Source of the DNA: an uncultured SAR116 cluster alpha proteobacterium
GTDB taxonomy: Bacteria > Pseudomonadota > Alphaproteobacteria > Puniceispirillales > Marisalimonadaceae
Reading direction: 5' to 3'
DNA: 64,000 bases
Assembly: GCA_902539895.1 (NCBI GenBank)
Contig: CACBMD010000004.1
Location: 1-64,000, forward strand
Shown: one piece after another, positions 33,180 through 42,380 of the stretch
Layout of the letters: every line of letters begins with the position of its first letter
How positions within the stretch are numbered: position 1 is the stretch's first letter
Program-made: the position numbers and the translations under genes
The notes under the pieces: generated by a model
The model's input: only the letters and a program-made list of their open reading frames with translations
Told to the model about the DNA's origin: nothing
Database searches by the model: none

Positions 33180-33416
33180 ATGGTAGAAAATATAAGAAAA
33201 AGTAAACATGAAAGGTTTATCAAGTTAGCAGAAAGTCGAATGAAGAAAGTTCTTTCAGCTTTAGCAAGTCTTCGAAATTTATCAAATAAACAAAATTATG
33301 AGTATTCAAAAGAAGAGGCAAGTCAAATGCTAAATTTTCTTAAAAATGAAATTCGTGAGCTAGAAAACTCATTTTTAAAAGATTCAAAAAAGAAAGACTT
33401 CAAATTTAATAAATGA
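33180..33416 (+). CDS. small protein heading the methyltransferase cluster
   Basis: 78 residues, helical and charged, with RFIKLAESRMKKVLSALASL and LRNLSNKQNYEYSKEEASQM. It is homologous to the partial protein at 3-200. It is 8 bp before the methyltransferase gene, as controller proteins often are, but it has no helix-turn-helix that I can see. The role could be a subunit or regulator of the restriction-like system. The start directly follows a tandem repeat. Confidence 0.65.
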   Translation: MVENIRKSKHERFIKLAESRMKKVLSALASLRNLSNKQNYEYSKEEASQMLNFLKNEIRELENSFLKDSKKKDFKFNK

Positions 33417-33424
33417 GATAAGAA

Positions 33425-34420
33425 ATGACTAACTTACAAAATCATGTAGCCCTTTTTGCTGGACTAGGAGGTTTTATACTAGCTACAGAAAAACTAGGAA
33501 TTAAAACTGTTTTAGCCAATGAAATTGATGAAAATTGCAATAAAACATTAAAAACAAACTTTCCTGATTTATATATTGAAAAGAAAGATATAAGAGAACT
33601 TTCGTTTGTTGATAATGTAAGAAATAAAGATATAGATCTGGTTACAGCAGGTTTCCCCTGTCAATCATTTTCAGTAGCAGGAGAAAATAAAGGTTTTGAG
33701 GATCCAAGGGGAAAGCTTTTTTTTGAAATTCCAAGATTATTAAAGGAACTAAAAGATTATCCAAAAGTAATAATTCTAGAAAATGTTCCTAATTTAAAGA
33801 ATTTTAATTCTGGTGAGAGATTGTCGGTAATTATTAAGGAATTAAGATCCATGGGGTATTGGGTTAACCAAAATAATTCTATGATTTTAAATACTAATAA
33901 ATACACTAAGTCGCCACAAAGTAGAAATAGATTATACGTAGTAGCGCTTCATTCTAAGTTTTTTAGGTCAAATAAAATAAGTAAAGAAATTTTAGTCGAA
34001 ACAAAACCACATTCATTATGGAAAATTATTAATAAATCAAAAAAGGTGGATAAATCATATTATTTATCCAATGAAAATAAGCATTTCCATATGTTGCAAA
34101 ATTTAGTCAACAAACATGGAAAAGAATTTGTATATCAAGTTCGTAGATCGGACGTTAGAGTTGCAACTCAAAAGGGTGTTTGTCCTACTCTTACTGCAAA
34201 TATGGGATTGGGAGGTCATAATATACCATTCATATCTGATGATTTTGGAATAAGGACACTTACAATTGAAGAATTATTAACTCTTCAAGGTTTAAACATT
34301 AAAAATTTTAATTTTCCAGACATTTCACGAGCCTCAAAGCTCGAAATGTTAGGTAATGCTGTGCATCCAGAAGTAATTTTAGAAATTTTGAATAAAATTT
34401 TAACATTAAAGTCAAGTTAA
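33425..34420 (+). CDS. C5 cytosine DNA methyltransferase
   Basis: 331 residues, within the usual range. All main motifs are visible: FAGLGGF (motif I, SAM binding), GFPCQSFSVAG with nucleophile Cys79 (motif IV), ENVPNL (motif VI), SPQSRNRLYVV (motif VIII, QxRxR), RTLTIEELLTLQGL and GNAVHPEV (motifs IX-X). It would methylate cytosine C5 in a short DNA site; the target-recognition segment (about 185-260) does not reveal which. It leads a four-gene cluster of the type seen with GHKL/MORC ATPases. No ordinary restriction endonuclease is recognised beside it. Confidence 0.92.
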   Translation: MTNLQNHVALFAGLGGFILATEKLGIKTVLANEIDENCNKTLKTNFPDLYIEKKDIRELSFVDNVRNKDIDLVTAGFPCQSFSVAGENKGFEDPRGKLFFEIPRLLKELKDYPKVIILENVPNLKNFNSGERLSVIIKELRSMGYWVNQNNSMILNTNKYTKSPQSRNRLYVVALHSKFFRSNKISKEILVETKPHSLWKIINKSKKVDKSYYLSNENKHFHMLQNLVNKHGKEFVYQVRRSDVRVATQKGVCPTLTANMGLGGHNIPFISDDFGIRTLTIEELLTLQGLNIKNFNFPDISRASKLEMLGNAVHPEVILEILNKILTLKSS

Positions 34421-34433
34421 GGAGATAAAAAGA

Positions 34434-36356
34434 ATGCCAAATTCAGATAACAAAAAATGGGTTTTTCGTCTTTTAGAAGGAACAGGTTTTGAAGGCCCTA
34501 ACTCAGGTTCAGGTGATCATTTCAAAGGAACTAAGTTATCCTCTTTAGTAAGAGAATTGGTCCAAAACTCAATGGATGCTCATAATAACAAAATTGGTAA
34601 ACCAGTTAAGATAATTTTAGATTTAAAGAAAGTAAAAGCAAATTCTTTTAATGGTTTTAAAGATATTTGGCCTCATATTGAGGCATGTCGTGATTATCAA
34701 AAAGATTACAACAAAAATAATAATCTATGGAAACTTAGATTTCAAAATTCTATTGATCAATATAAAAATAATAAAGATGTTGGTATATTGTGTTTCCATG
34801 ATGCTGAAACTAATGGACTTCATGGACCAATAGATGGGACACCTGAAGGTGCTTTCCATGCTTTAAAAGCGCAAGGTTTGTCAGCTAAGCAAGATGGAGG
34901 CTCTGGTGGATCCTTTGGGCACGGAGCAGTTGCTGCATTATTGTATAGTGGAATAAGGGCAGTTTTTTATTATTCTAATGTTGAAGAAACACCCAAAGAG
35001 AGATTTTTTGGAAAAATTATTCTTCAATCACACAAACATCCTTATTTAAAGGATAATAATTTTACTAGATCTTTTGGATATTATGGTCATGAAGATAGAA
35101 ATATTTCTCCTTTAACAAATGAGGAAATACCTTCATGGGCAAGAGAATTCAGAAAAGAAGCTAATCTAAAGACTGGATGTTCAGTATACATACCATATAC
35201 ATTTTTTACTGAAGATTTGTATCCTGAAACTATTATATCCTTAATTGCTAATTTTTACATGGCTTTTAAAGAAAAAAAATTAGAAGTATGTGTTGGTGGA
35301 AAAGACATCAATTCAAACAATATTGATGAAATTTACGAAGAATATAAGGGTAAATTTGATAGTGGTGAAGAAAATGAAGATATAGATGTTGATTATATTA
35401 AAGAATGTTTCAAGTCTATTGACACTATTAGACACCACGATGAGAGTGGATATCAAGAGATACCTGGTATTGGTAGAATAGAATGGTACTTAAGATTATC
35501 AAATGATGTAAAATGGAAAAAAGTTGGAATTTCTAGAAAAATTGGAATGCTTATAACAAGAAAAGCTAAGTTTTTAGAACAATTTGCCGGTTTTAAATTT
35601 TTTGACATGTTTGTTTGTGTTAAGGGTCAAGAAGGTAACAATATTCTTCAAAAACTTGAGAATCCACAACATACAGATTTTGAACTTAGTAGGGTTGACG
35701 ATTTGCCCGAAAATGAGCGATTAAAAATAGTTTCTAGTTATAGACGTTTTACTAAAAAAATTAAAGATGTCCTAAAAAAATATGCTTCATCACAAACTTC
35801 TGATGAATTAATTGTTGATGAATTAGCTGAACTTTTTGGTGAATTTTCAAATGATAATGATGTTTCTAATGATCAAGAAAGAGGTTTATTAATAAACATT
35901 GCTGATGGACCTTTACCAAAGCCTAAAATAGATAAAACCAAAGGTTCTGGAACAGGAACCACAGGCACAGGTTCTGGTGAAACAGGTGGCACAGGAACAG
36001 TTAACGAAGGGGGCGGAAAAAATCCTGGTGATTTCGAGATTGTTGTTCCTGGTGATGGTGACAAAACTTCCACAGAACTTGGTAAAAGTTTACAGATCCA
36101 GAACTTACGTATTGGACAGGTTTCTAATGAAGGCAGAAAGATCACAGTTTTTTTTGATCCCCCCGAAATTGGAAAATATTATTTTAATTTGGCAAAAAAA
36201 GGAGAGCATGGCAGCGCTCCTATTTTACTCAAGGGAAATAAAAAAAGGTGTGAAATAGACATCACGAGAAAGAAACGCACAAAATTAGAAATAGAGTTGA
36301 CTGAAAATGCAACTGAATTTGTTTTAGAGGGTTTTTTAAATGAAATTAAGAACTGA
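34434..36356 (+). CDS. GHKL (MORC/Hsp90-type) ATPase of a restriction-like system
   Basis: 640 residues. The ATP-binding Bergerat fold is shown by the N-box VRELVQNSMDA (Glu41, Asn45, Asp48), FHDAETNGLHGP as the DxGxG-like motif, and GGSGGSFGHGA as the glycine lid. Residues about 500-530 are a Gly/Thr linker, followed by a beta-rich C-terminal domain. Published work (Iyer, Abhiman and Aravind 2008) described MORC-type ATPases in restriction-modification operons, and the neighbouring methyltransferase fits that. It overlaps the next gene by 17 bp. Its likely job is ATP-dependent DNA clamping or gating of a nuclease. Confidence 0.8.
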   Translation: MPNSDNKKWVFRLLEGTGFEGPNSGSGDHFKGTKLSSLVRELVQNSMDAHNNKIGKPVKIILDLKKVKANSFNGFKDIWPHIEACRDYQKDYNKNNNLWKLRFQNSIDQYKNNKDVGILCFHDAETNGLHGPIDGTPEGAFHALKAQGLSAKQDGGSGGSFGHGAVAALLYSGIRAVFYYSNVEETPKERFFGKIILQSHKHPYLKDNNFTRSFGYYGHEDRNISPLTNEEIPSWAREFRKEANLKTGCSVYIPYTFFTEDLYPETIISLIANFYMAFKEKKLEVCVGGKDINSNNIDEIYEEYKGKFDSGEENEDIDVDYIKECFKSIDTIRHHDESGYQEIPGIGRIEWYLRLSNDVKWKKVGISRKIGMLITRKAKFLEQFAGFKFFDMFVCVKGQEGNNILQKLENPQHTDFELSRVDDLPENERLKIVSSYRRFTKKIKDVLKKYASSQTSDELIVDELAELFGEFSNDNDVSNDQERGLLINIADGPLPKPKIDKTKGSGTGTTGTGSGETGGTGTVNEGGGKNPGDFEIVVPGDGDKTSTELGKSLQIQNLRIGQVSNEGRKITVFFDPPEIGKYYFNLAKKGEHGSAPILLKGNKKRCEIDITRKKRTKLEIELTENATEFVLEGFLNEIKN

Positions 36357-37209
36357 AGCTTTCCCATATCCAGTGTTATCCCCAGAAACGAATGAGGATA
36401 ATGATTATATAGACACGGCTTTTCAATGTAATATTGATACATCAGTGGATAAATCTGAAGATGGAACTCAATATATAAAATTAGATTATAGTTTTCTGTT
36501 ATCTAATGATGAAATTAGAGATCTTATAGAAAAAAAACAAGCTAGTTATATGTTAGATATTTCTTGTACATCAACAGGTTTTAAGAAAATTTATAGTATA
36601 ACATCTGATAATGGTCATGTTTCTATTGATATACATGACTTATATCAACGTGTTGTTATTTATCCTTTAATAGTAATTACTTCAAAAGTAAGTGACTTTA
36701 CGAGTAAAGAGTTAAACCCTGAATACATATTATCCAGTAAAAATGGTAAGAATGTCTATAGAACTTTTAATCTTAATCCAGGTGACATGATTGCCTTTGA
36801 TGAACCAACAATAAAGTATTTAGATTATGAACCTTTGGGATTAAAATCACTCTTAAAAGTTGTTCTTGATGAAGAACTAGATGAAGATAATTATAGTGTA
36901 GACCCAAATCATGATAATGAATTAATTGTTCGTATGGGGTCTGAGATAAAGAAATTATGGGATAATACGAAAATTCGAGAATATTTGTTCATGCCCGTAA
37001 TCAAAGATTGTATCTTAGTAGCTATCGATGAATTCAGAAGAGATAAAGAAAGTGTCCAAGAAAAAAGATGGGCAAAACTTTTTCTAGAAGTAATAGATTT
37101 TGAGCATGGTATTGATAGTGATGCATCTGTTGATGAACTTAATTTGCTAGCGCAAAAAGTCTCAAAAAAATTTGGACTTTCAAAAATTAAAAACAAGGTA
37201 ACTGAATAA
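36340..37209 (+). CDS. uncharacterised protein of the restriction-like cluster
   Basis: 289 residues, acidic, mostly beta in the first 130 (YIKLDYSFLLSNDEIRDLIE, SYMLDISCTSTGFKKIY) and helical in the last 100. It overlaps both neighbours (17 bp and 1 bp), so it is translated with the GHKL ATPase and the DUF6339-like gene. I recognise no nuclease motif; as one of only two unassigned genes in the cluster it is a candidate for the missing effector or structural subunit. Confidence 0.6.
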   Translation: MKLRTEAFPYPVLSPETNEDNDYIDTAFQCNIDTSVDKSEDGTQYIKLDYSFLLSNDEIRDLIEKKQASYMLDISCTSTGFKKIYSITSDNGHVSIDIHDLYQRVVIYPLIVITSKVSDFTSKELNPEYILSSKNGKNVYRTFNLNPGDMIAFDEPTIKYLDYEPLGLKSLLKVVLDEELDEDNYSVDPNHDNELIVRMGSEIKKLWDNTKIREYLFMPVIKDCILVAIDEFRRDKESVQEKRWAKLFLEVIDFEHGIDSDASVDELNLLAQKVSKKFGLSKIKNKVTE

Positions 37210-37916
37210 TGAAAATACTCACATCTAAAAGTATTGCAAAATTAAAAATTGCTTTTAAAGAAAATAATAATCTAATTGATAAATCAATTGATGAACTAAC
37301 AAATGAACTTACATTAGCATTTGTAGAGCGGTATAAATTTGATCAGAATATACAATTACTAGAGCCCACTGGAAGTTCAATTGCAGACTCAAAAGATAAA
37401 GAAAATTGTATCTTAATCTATCAAGCGCTTCCAGAGTTAAATCGCGCTGACGCTACAGATGAACGTTTGTGGGTTACCTTATGTTTGTCCAACTATAAAT
37501 CTTATTTTCTAAAACGTTGGCCAGATAAAGATAAATTATTTAACCACATTTTTGCTGCTAATTGGCGTCAAAGGATGAGAGACAATGCAATAGGTAGATT
37601 GTGGTGGACAATGCATTTATCCTTTAATCTTGACAAAAAAAATCCAGAAACATTTCTTAAAACTTTATTATCAAATAGTGACTACAGATCTAGTTTGTTA
37701 GAAAGAAGCTCTTCAGCTAATTCAACTGTAGTTTTAAAATCAATATTAGAAATTACTGAAGAAATGAAACAAAAGGGTTTAGATTACGATCGTAGTAAAT
37801 TTAGAAATTTTATGAAAGAGGTTGATTTTTTAGGAAAGAAAACACTAATACATTCATTAAATTCAGATCAAATAAAAGCTTTACTAATACCTGTTTTTAA
37901 AAATGCTTATAAATAG
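37209..37916 (+). CDS. DUF6339-like protein
   Basis: 235 residues. The segments ALPELNRADATDERLWVTLC, NAIGRLWWTMHLSFNLDK and SSSANSTVVLKSILEI are what I recall of the DUF6339 family, often seen in operons with a methyltransferase and ATPase. Its biochemical role is unknown. It is the last gene of the cluster; its start overlaps the previous stop by one base. Confidence 0.6.
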   Translation: MKILTSKSIAKLKIAFKENNNLIDKSIDELTNELTLAFVERYKFDQNIQLLEPTGSSIADSKDKENCILIYQALPELNRADATDERLWVTLCLSNYKSYFLKRWPDKDKLFNHIFAANWRQRMRDNAIGRLWWTMHLSFNLDKKNPETFLKTLLSNSDYRSSLLERSSSANSTVVLKSILEITEEMKQKGLDYDRSKFRNFMKEVDFLGKKTLIHSLNSDQIKALLIPVFKNAYK

Positions 37917-38272
37917 AAACTAATAAAAACTAATATTTAAACAAGTATCAATGTTCTAGGAAGTCCAACCTGGGTCCTTGGTACTTGAGAACAGGTCCCT
38001 TAAAGTACTGTTATTATTTGATTTATATTTGTATATTAGATGAAAATCAAATCTATAAAGTAGCCTATAGAGTTTATTCCTCATTTTTTATTTTTTTCAA
38101 AACTTTTTTGAAGTTCTCTACGATCTGATAAGTGTAGAAACGTGCCAAAAGTGTGCCATGAATTTATCTATATAAAACAATAACTTGCTACACTTGCTAC
38201 ACTTGCTACACCTATTTTGAAAAATATTTTTAAAAATTTTTTTTTGAAATTTAAACTGTATTAAATAAATAT
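37917..38272. other. 356-bp non-coding region between cluster and excisionase gene
   Basis: It holds a possible hairpin region at 37950-38010 (TGTTCT and GAGAACA bracket GGGTCC/GGTACTT-type short complements), the repeated GTGCCA in ACGTGCCAAAAGTGTGCCAT (38141-38160), and three tandem 9-mers at 38184-38210. No gene is seen. Likely the regulatory or recombination region of the element. Confidence 0.5.
38184..38210. repeat. three tandem 9-bp direct repeats (CTTGCTACA)
   Basis: Three exact head-to-tail copies of CTTGCTACA, followed by an A-T-rich stretch. They lie 63 bp beyond the 3' end of the AlpA-like gene. The iteron-like layout would suit binding of AlpA, integrase arms or a replication protein. 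Confidence 0.7.
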
Positions 38273-38524
38273 TTACTTTTGAGAACAAAGAGTATTTACC
38301 AGATCCTGAATTTGATCAGATCTCCATGCTGTGGTGTTGGGACCAATTTTTATACCCTTTGGATAATGACCTTTTTTAATACCATCCCACCATGCTGATT
38401 TGGATACAGGTATAATTGGTTTAATAGGAGGATTTGATTTATTATCACCCAATATATGTTTCAGCCTTAAAAATTTTGGTTCTACATTACTTTCCAAATT
38501 TATCTCCTTTTTGTGAGAATGCAT
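38273..38524 (-). CDS. alpA: AlpA-like excisionase / transcriptional regulator
   Basis: 83 residues with a winged-helix MerR/AlpA-type domain: FLRLKHILGD, IPVSKSAWWDGIKKGHYPKG, IKIGPNTTAWRSDQIQDLV, the standard AlpA pattern in which PVSKS..W begins the recognition part. AlpA proteins of P4-like elements act as recombination directionality factors or activate the integrase gene. It overlaps the integrase gene by 38 bp on the same strand. Confidence 0.8.
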   Translation of the reverse strand: MHSHKKEINLESNVEPKFLRLKHILGDNKSNPPIKPIIPVSKSAWWDGIKKGHYPKGIKIGPNTTAWRSDQIQDLVNTLCSQK

Positions 38525-39734
38525 GAATAACTTTACTTTGATTATTGTTTATGAAATCACTCCACATTTGCATTAGATGGCGTCTCTTATCCATCAGATT
38601 ACCTCTTCGATAGGCTGCTTCTGTTTTGTTGGGTATTACATGAGCCAGAGCCATCTCTGAGACTTCATTTGCAAAATTGGTGGTTTCGCTTGCCCAATCT
38701 TTGAATGATGATCTCATTCCATGAATGGTAGTGTCTACACCCAGCCTTTTTTGAACGGCAAGACGAAGAGTGTTGTTAGATAATTCTTTTCCTGATTGAT
38801 CACTTGAAAAAATATAATCTGGTGAATCGATTTTATCCTTTGCATCTTTTAGTATGTCTTTCATTCCTGAACTAATAGGAACTTCGTGTATCTTCTCAGT
38901 TTTCATTCTCTTAGCAGGAATTGTCCAAATAAGATTTTGCATGTCTATTTCGTCCCATGATGCTCTAAGTACTTCTGAAGTCCTGCATGCGGAAAGAATA
39001 GTAAATTGAATTGCAAGTTGAGTAGGAAGACTGATTTTACTTTCCTTAATTTTAACGATTAGATCAGGCACATCTTTATATGATAGAGATTTATGATGAT
39101 TATCAGATCTTTTCTTTCTTGGAAGAGCCTGTTCAGCTAGTTCAACTGGATCATCTCCTTGAAAAAAACCTTTTGCTCTTGCCCATTTTATAATGAGGCG
39201 AATTCTTTGTTTTAATTTTCTTGCTGTATCGGTTCTAGTATTCCAGATAGGGGATAATACATTTAAAATATCTGATGAGGTTATCTGTGATATGGGCAAT
39301 TTACCAATTTTAGGTAGTACATGGTTTTCAAGTGATGAATACCATTGAAGCGCAAATTTTTCATTTTTCCATGTTGGTTTATTTAACTCGTGGACCTTTT
39401 GCGCGCAATAAGCAAATGTAACCTTAAAACCTCTTTCCTTTTGACGTTCTAGAAAAGGATCTCCTCCAGATTTAGCTATACCTCTATATAATCTTGCAAG
39501 CTGTCTTGCTTCTTCAAGTGATACGATCATTGTGCTGCCTAGTCCCATATCACGCCTTCTATGGCCTACAGTTAGTCTTAAAATCCACCTCCTGGCGCCA
39601 GAAATATCAATTTGAAGATATAGGTTGTTTCCATCAGCGTATTTACCTGGTTTTGATAGCTTTTTAACAGTCATTGCTGTTAGTTTATTAAAAGGATGTC
39701 TTTTTATCATTTTATCCCACAAAATACCCCACAT
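38487..39734 (-). CDS. int: P4-type tyrosine integrase
   Basis: 415 residues: an N-terminal DUF4102 arm-binding domain (about 10-110, ADGNNLYLQIDISGARRW), a SAM-like core-binding domain, and a catalytic domain with Arg251, His338 and Arg341 (HGMR), His365 (ALAH) and Tyr375 (AAYRR), so the active site is complete. It lies 125 bp from the 3' end of tRNA-Ser, the standard place for a P4-type integrase whose attachment site is the tRNA end. It would insert and excise the island. Overlaps alpA at its 3' end. Confidence 0.92.
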   Translation of the reverse strand: MWGILWDKMIKRHPFNKLTAMTVKKLSKPGKYADGNNLYLQIDISGARRWILRLTVGHRRRDMGLGSTMIVSLEEARQLARLYRGIAKSGGDPFLERQKERGFKVTFAYCAQKVHELNKPTWKNEKFALQWYSSLENHVLPKIGKLPISQITSSDILNVLSPIWNTRTDTARKLKQRIRLIIKWARAKGFFQGDDPVELAEQALPRKKRSDNHHKSLSYKDVPDLIVKIKESKISLPTQLAIQFTILSACRTSEVLRASWDEIDMQNLIWTIPAKRMKTEKIHEVPISSGMKDILKDAKDKIDSPDYIFSSDQSGKELSNNTLRLAVQKRLGVDTTIHGMRSSFKDWASETTNFANEVSEMALAHVIPNKTEAAYRRGNLMDKRRHLMQMWSDFINNNQSKVIHAFSQKGDKFGK

Positions 39735-39858
39735 AATAACATGTATTTTACTGGACTGTAAAGAATTAAAATTTAAAAGATTATCCTATAAAATGCATAT
39801 ATATCAACACATTATAAGCATATTTTAAGTATAAATTAGGTATATATAATGAGATTTA

Positions 39859-39950
39859 TGGCGGAGGGAGGGGGATTCGAACCCCCGAAAGGGATTGCTC
39901 CCTTTAACGATTTAGCAAACCGGCGCCTTCAGCCACTCAGCCACCCCTCC
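39859..39950 (-). tRNA. tRNA-Ser(GCU)
   Basis: Minus-strand gene starting GGAGGGGTGGCTGAG with anticodon loop TTGCTAA (anticodon GCT), a long variable arm (AAAGGGA / TCCCTTT), the T-arm GGGGGTTCGAATCCCCC and an encoded CCA end. One mismatch at the foot of the anticodon stem (position 27-43) is visible. It is intact on the integrase side, so it is the reconstituted target of the island. Confidence 0.93.
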
Positions 39951-40097
39951 GCGGGCTCGTTTAATGTCTTAAGTGTCCTACTTCACGCCGTATGCTATTT
40001 CGTAATACAAAATGACAAAAATTATTTCAAGTTTTATTAATGTATTATACAAAATAAAATTTTTTATGATAAATATAGATTTGTTTAGAGGTAATGT

Positions 40098-41042
40098 ATG
40101 GATCTAATATCTGGAATGAGAGTTTTTGTTTCTATAGCCGATAATGGTTCACTTGCAAAAGCAGGTAGAGAGTTAGATTTATCTCCCTCTGTGGTTTCAA
40201 AACATATTTCTGCATTAGAAGACAGATTAGGAGCAAGATTACTTTATAGAACTACAAGATCTGTTTCACTTACTGAGGTTGGCCTAGCTTATCTTGATAG
40301 AGCTAGACGAATTATTGGTGACGTAGATGAGGCTGAAGCAGCTGTTTCAAGTGCTACCAATGCCCCAAGAGGGCATCTTCGTATTACTGCTCCAGGAACA
40401 TTTTCTTATAGACATATAGCTCCACATCTTCCCTTATTCAGAGAACGCTTTCCTGAGGTAGAAATAGAAATGATTATTTCAGATGAGGTTGTTGATTTAG
40501 TTGATAACAATATTGATTTGGGTATCAGAATTGCGGTCATGAAGGACTCGTCACTTATTGCGAGAAAACTGGCTCCAAATCCAAGAACTTTGTTTGCTTC
40601 TCCAGGGTATATAAAAAAACATGGAAAACCAAATCACCCAGATGAGATATTAAACCATGATATTATTTCATTTAGGAGTGGAAGTCCTTATAATGAATGG
40701 CATTTTTTAGTAGACGGTAAAATCAAATTGATACACGCAAAAGGAAAGTTACAGTTCAACCACGGCGATGCAATTCTTAGATCAGCAATTAATGGTGGTG
40801 GATTAGCTATGTTATCTAGATTTGTTGTTGGAAGACACTTAGCTGCAGGCACATTAGTGTCTATATTAGATGAATATGTCCAAGAGGATGTTCCAATCTA
40901 TGCTGTTTACCCAAGTGGCAAACATTTGTCACCTAAGGTAAGAGCTTTTTTAGATTTTTTAATAGAAATTTATGGACCTATACCTTATTGGGATGAAGCT
41001 GGTGATCATACTTCAGATGCTGCAAAGCGGACTGTTATTTAA
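40098..41042 (+). CDS. LysR-family transcriptional regulator
   Basis: 314 residues: N-terminal winged helix (MRVFVSIADNGSLAKAGRELDLSPSVVSKHISALEDRLGARLLYRTTRSVSLTE) and a substrate-binding domain (GHLRITAPGTFSYRHIAPHLPLF). Typical of the CrgA/AaeR-like subgroup that controls small-molecule catabolism or efflux. No divergent target gene is next to it, since the tRNA is upstream; the gene downstream is convergent. First chromosomal gene outside the island. The target is unknown. Confidence 0.92.
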   Translation: MDLISGMRVFVSIADNGSLAKAGRELDLSPSVVSKHISALEDRLGARLLYRTTRSVSLTEVGLAYLDRARRIIGDVDEAEAAVSSATNAPRGHLRITAPGTFSYRHIAPHLPLFRERFPEVEIEMIISDEVVDLVDNNIDLGIRIAVMKDSSLIARKLAPNPRTLFASPGYIKKHGKPNHPDEILNHDIISFRSGSPYNEWHFLVDGKIKLIHAKGKLQFNHGDAILRSAINGGGLAMLSRFVVGRHLAAGTLVSILDEYVQEDVPIYAVYPSGKHLSPKVRAFLDFLIEIYGPIPYWDEAGDHTSDAAKRTVI

Positions 41043-41043
41043 T

Positions 41044-42234
41044 CTAAACATTCTGACCTGCAACATAGCCACTTGACCAAGCCCATTGAAAATTATGTCC
41101 CCCTAAATGCCCAGTGACATCAATAACTTCTCCAATGAAATATAATCCTGAGTATTTTTTACATTCCATTGTTGCTGAATTAATTTCATTTGTGTCGATA
41201 CCACCTAAAGTAACTTCTGCAGTCTTGTAACCTTCAGTACCAGTTGGCAAAACATTTAATTTATTTATAAAATTAGAAATTTGGTTTAGTGTGCTATTCG
41301 ATGCATCTCCTATTTTTTGGTTTATATTAAGCAAACTAGTAATAGCCATTGCTAATTTACTTGGAAGAAAATCTGATAAAACATTTGATATGTTTTGTTT
41401 TGGTGTTTTTACTCTTCTTTCTTTTAAAGTTTTATCCATTGAATTTTTTGGTAATAAATTAACTTCAATACTCCTATCAGGTTTCCAGTAAGAAGAAATT
41501 TGTAAAATTGATGGTCCACTGATACCCCTGTGGGTAAAGATTAAACCTTCATTAAAAATTGTTTTATTGATTTTAACTGAAGCTTCAATTGAAACACCTG
41601 CTAGTGATTTGCAAAACTCTAATATATCATCTTTAAAAGTTAATGGGACAAGAGCAGGATAAAGGTTAGTAACTTTTAAGTTAAACTGATTAGCAATCTT
41701 ATATCCAAAATCAGAAGCTCCTATTTTAGGTATTGACAATCCACCTGTAGCAATAACAAGAGAAGAACATATAAATTTCACTTTTTTTTCTGTTTCTAAT
41801 ATATATAAATTTTCTTCACGAATTATTGATTTGATTTCAGTATTTAAAATAATTTCAACTTTTTGAATTTCACATTCAGTAATTAACATTTCAATAATAT
41901 CTTTTGCAGAATTATCACAAAAAAGTTGACCCAATTTTTTTTCATGAAATTTAATTTTATGTTTTTTTACCAAATCTATGAAATCATTTTGCGTATATTT
42001 TGAAAAAGCAGATTTACAAAAATGCTTATTGTTTGATAAAAAATTTTCACTATTGCTGTTTATATTTGTGAAATTGCACCTTCCTCCCCCAGAAATTCTA
42101 ATTTTTTCTGCAATCTTGGAGGAATGTTCTATTATCAGTACCTTTTTATTTCTCTTTCCTGCTTCAATTGCACACATAAGACCAGCTGCACCTGCTCCAA
42201 TTACAACAACATCAAAATTTTTATTTATTTTCAT
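41044..42234 (-). CDS. HI0933/YhiN-family FAD-dependent oxidoreductase
   Basis: 396 residues with an N-terminal Rossmann motif VVIGAGAAGLMCAIEAGKR and the family signature ISGGGRCNFTN, later LVIATGGLSIPKIGASDFGY and a C-terminal TLGGIDTNEINSATME, GLYFIGEVIDVTGHLGGHNFQWA. This is the HI0933 (BaiN/RdsA-like) family of flavoproteins, some of which reduce unsaturated steroids or other C=C bonds. Cytoplasmic. It converges with the LysR gene with one base between them. Confidence 0.9.
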   Translation of the reverse strand: MKINKNFDVVVIGAGAAGLMCAIEAGKRNKKVLIIEHSSKIAEKIRISGGGRCNFTNINSNSENFLSNNKHFCKSAFSKYTQNDFIDLVKKHKIKFHEKKLGQLFCDNSAKDIIEMLITECEIQKVEIILNTEIKSIIREENLYILETEKKVKFICSSLVIATGGLSIPKIGASDFGYKIANQFNLKVTNLYPALVPLTFKDDILEFCKSLAGVSIEASVKINKTIFNEGLIFTHRGISGPSILQISSYWKPDRSIEVNLLPKNSMDKTLKERRVKTPKQNISNVLSDFLPSKLAMAITSLLNINQKIGDASNSTLNQISNFINKLNVLPTGTEGYKTAEVTLGGIDTNEINSATMECKKYSGLYFIGEVIDVTGHLGGHNFQWAWSSGYVAGQNV

Positions 42235-42380
42235 TTATTTCTTTATTATTTAATTTAAGTGTTAACATAAATAAAGTTTCTATTGCTTTACTTTATTGAT
42301 ATTGAAGACTAAAAGAACAGTCTAGTTAATTTAAAAGAAATTTAGAAAGTATTTCTTAGAGTGTCTCTTAAATCTGAAAG

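Noticed and set aside
35873-36145. A proline-rich protein on the minus strand
   Set aside because: It is the antisense of the Gly/Thr linker of the GHKL ATPase; no start signals.
38184-38210. Short tandem repeats as a CRISPR array
   Set aside because: Copies are 9 bp and directly abutting, with no spacers and no cas genes anywhere in the window.
39849-40040. A small gene across tRNA-Ser
   Set aside because: It overlaps the tRNA on the other strand and has no protein-like features.
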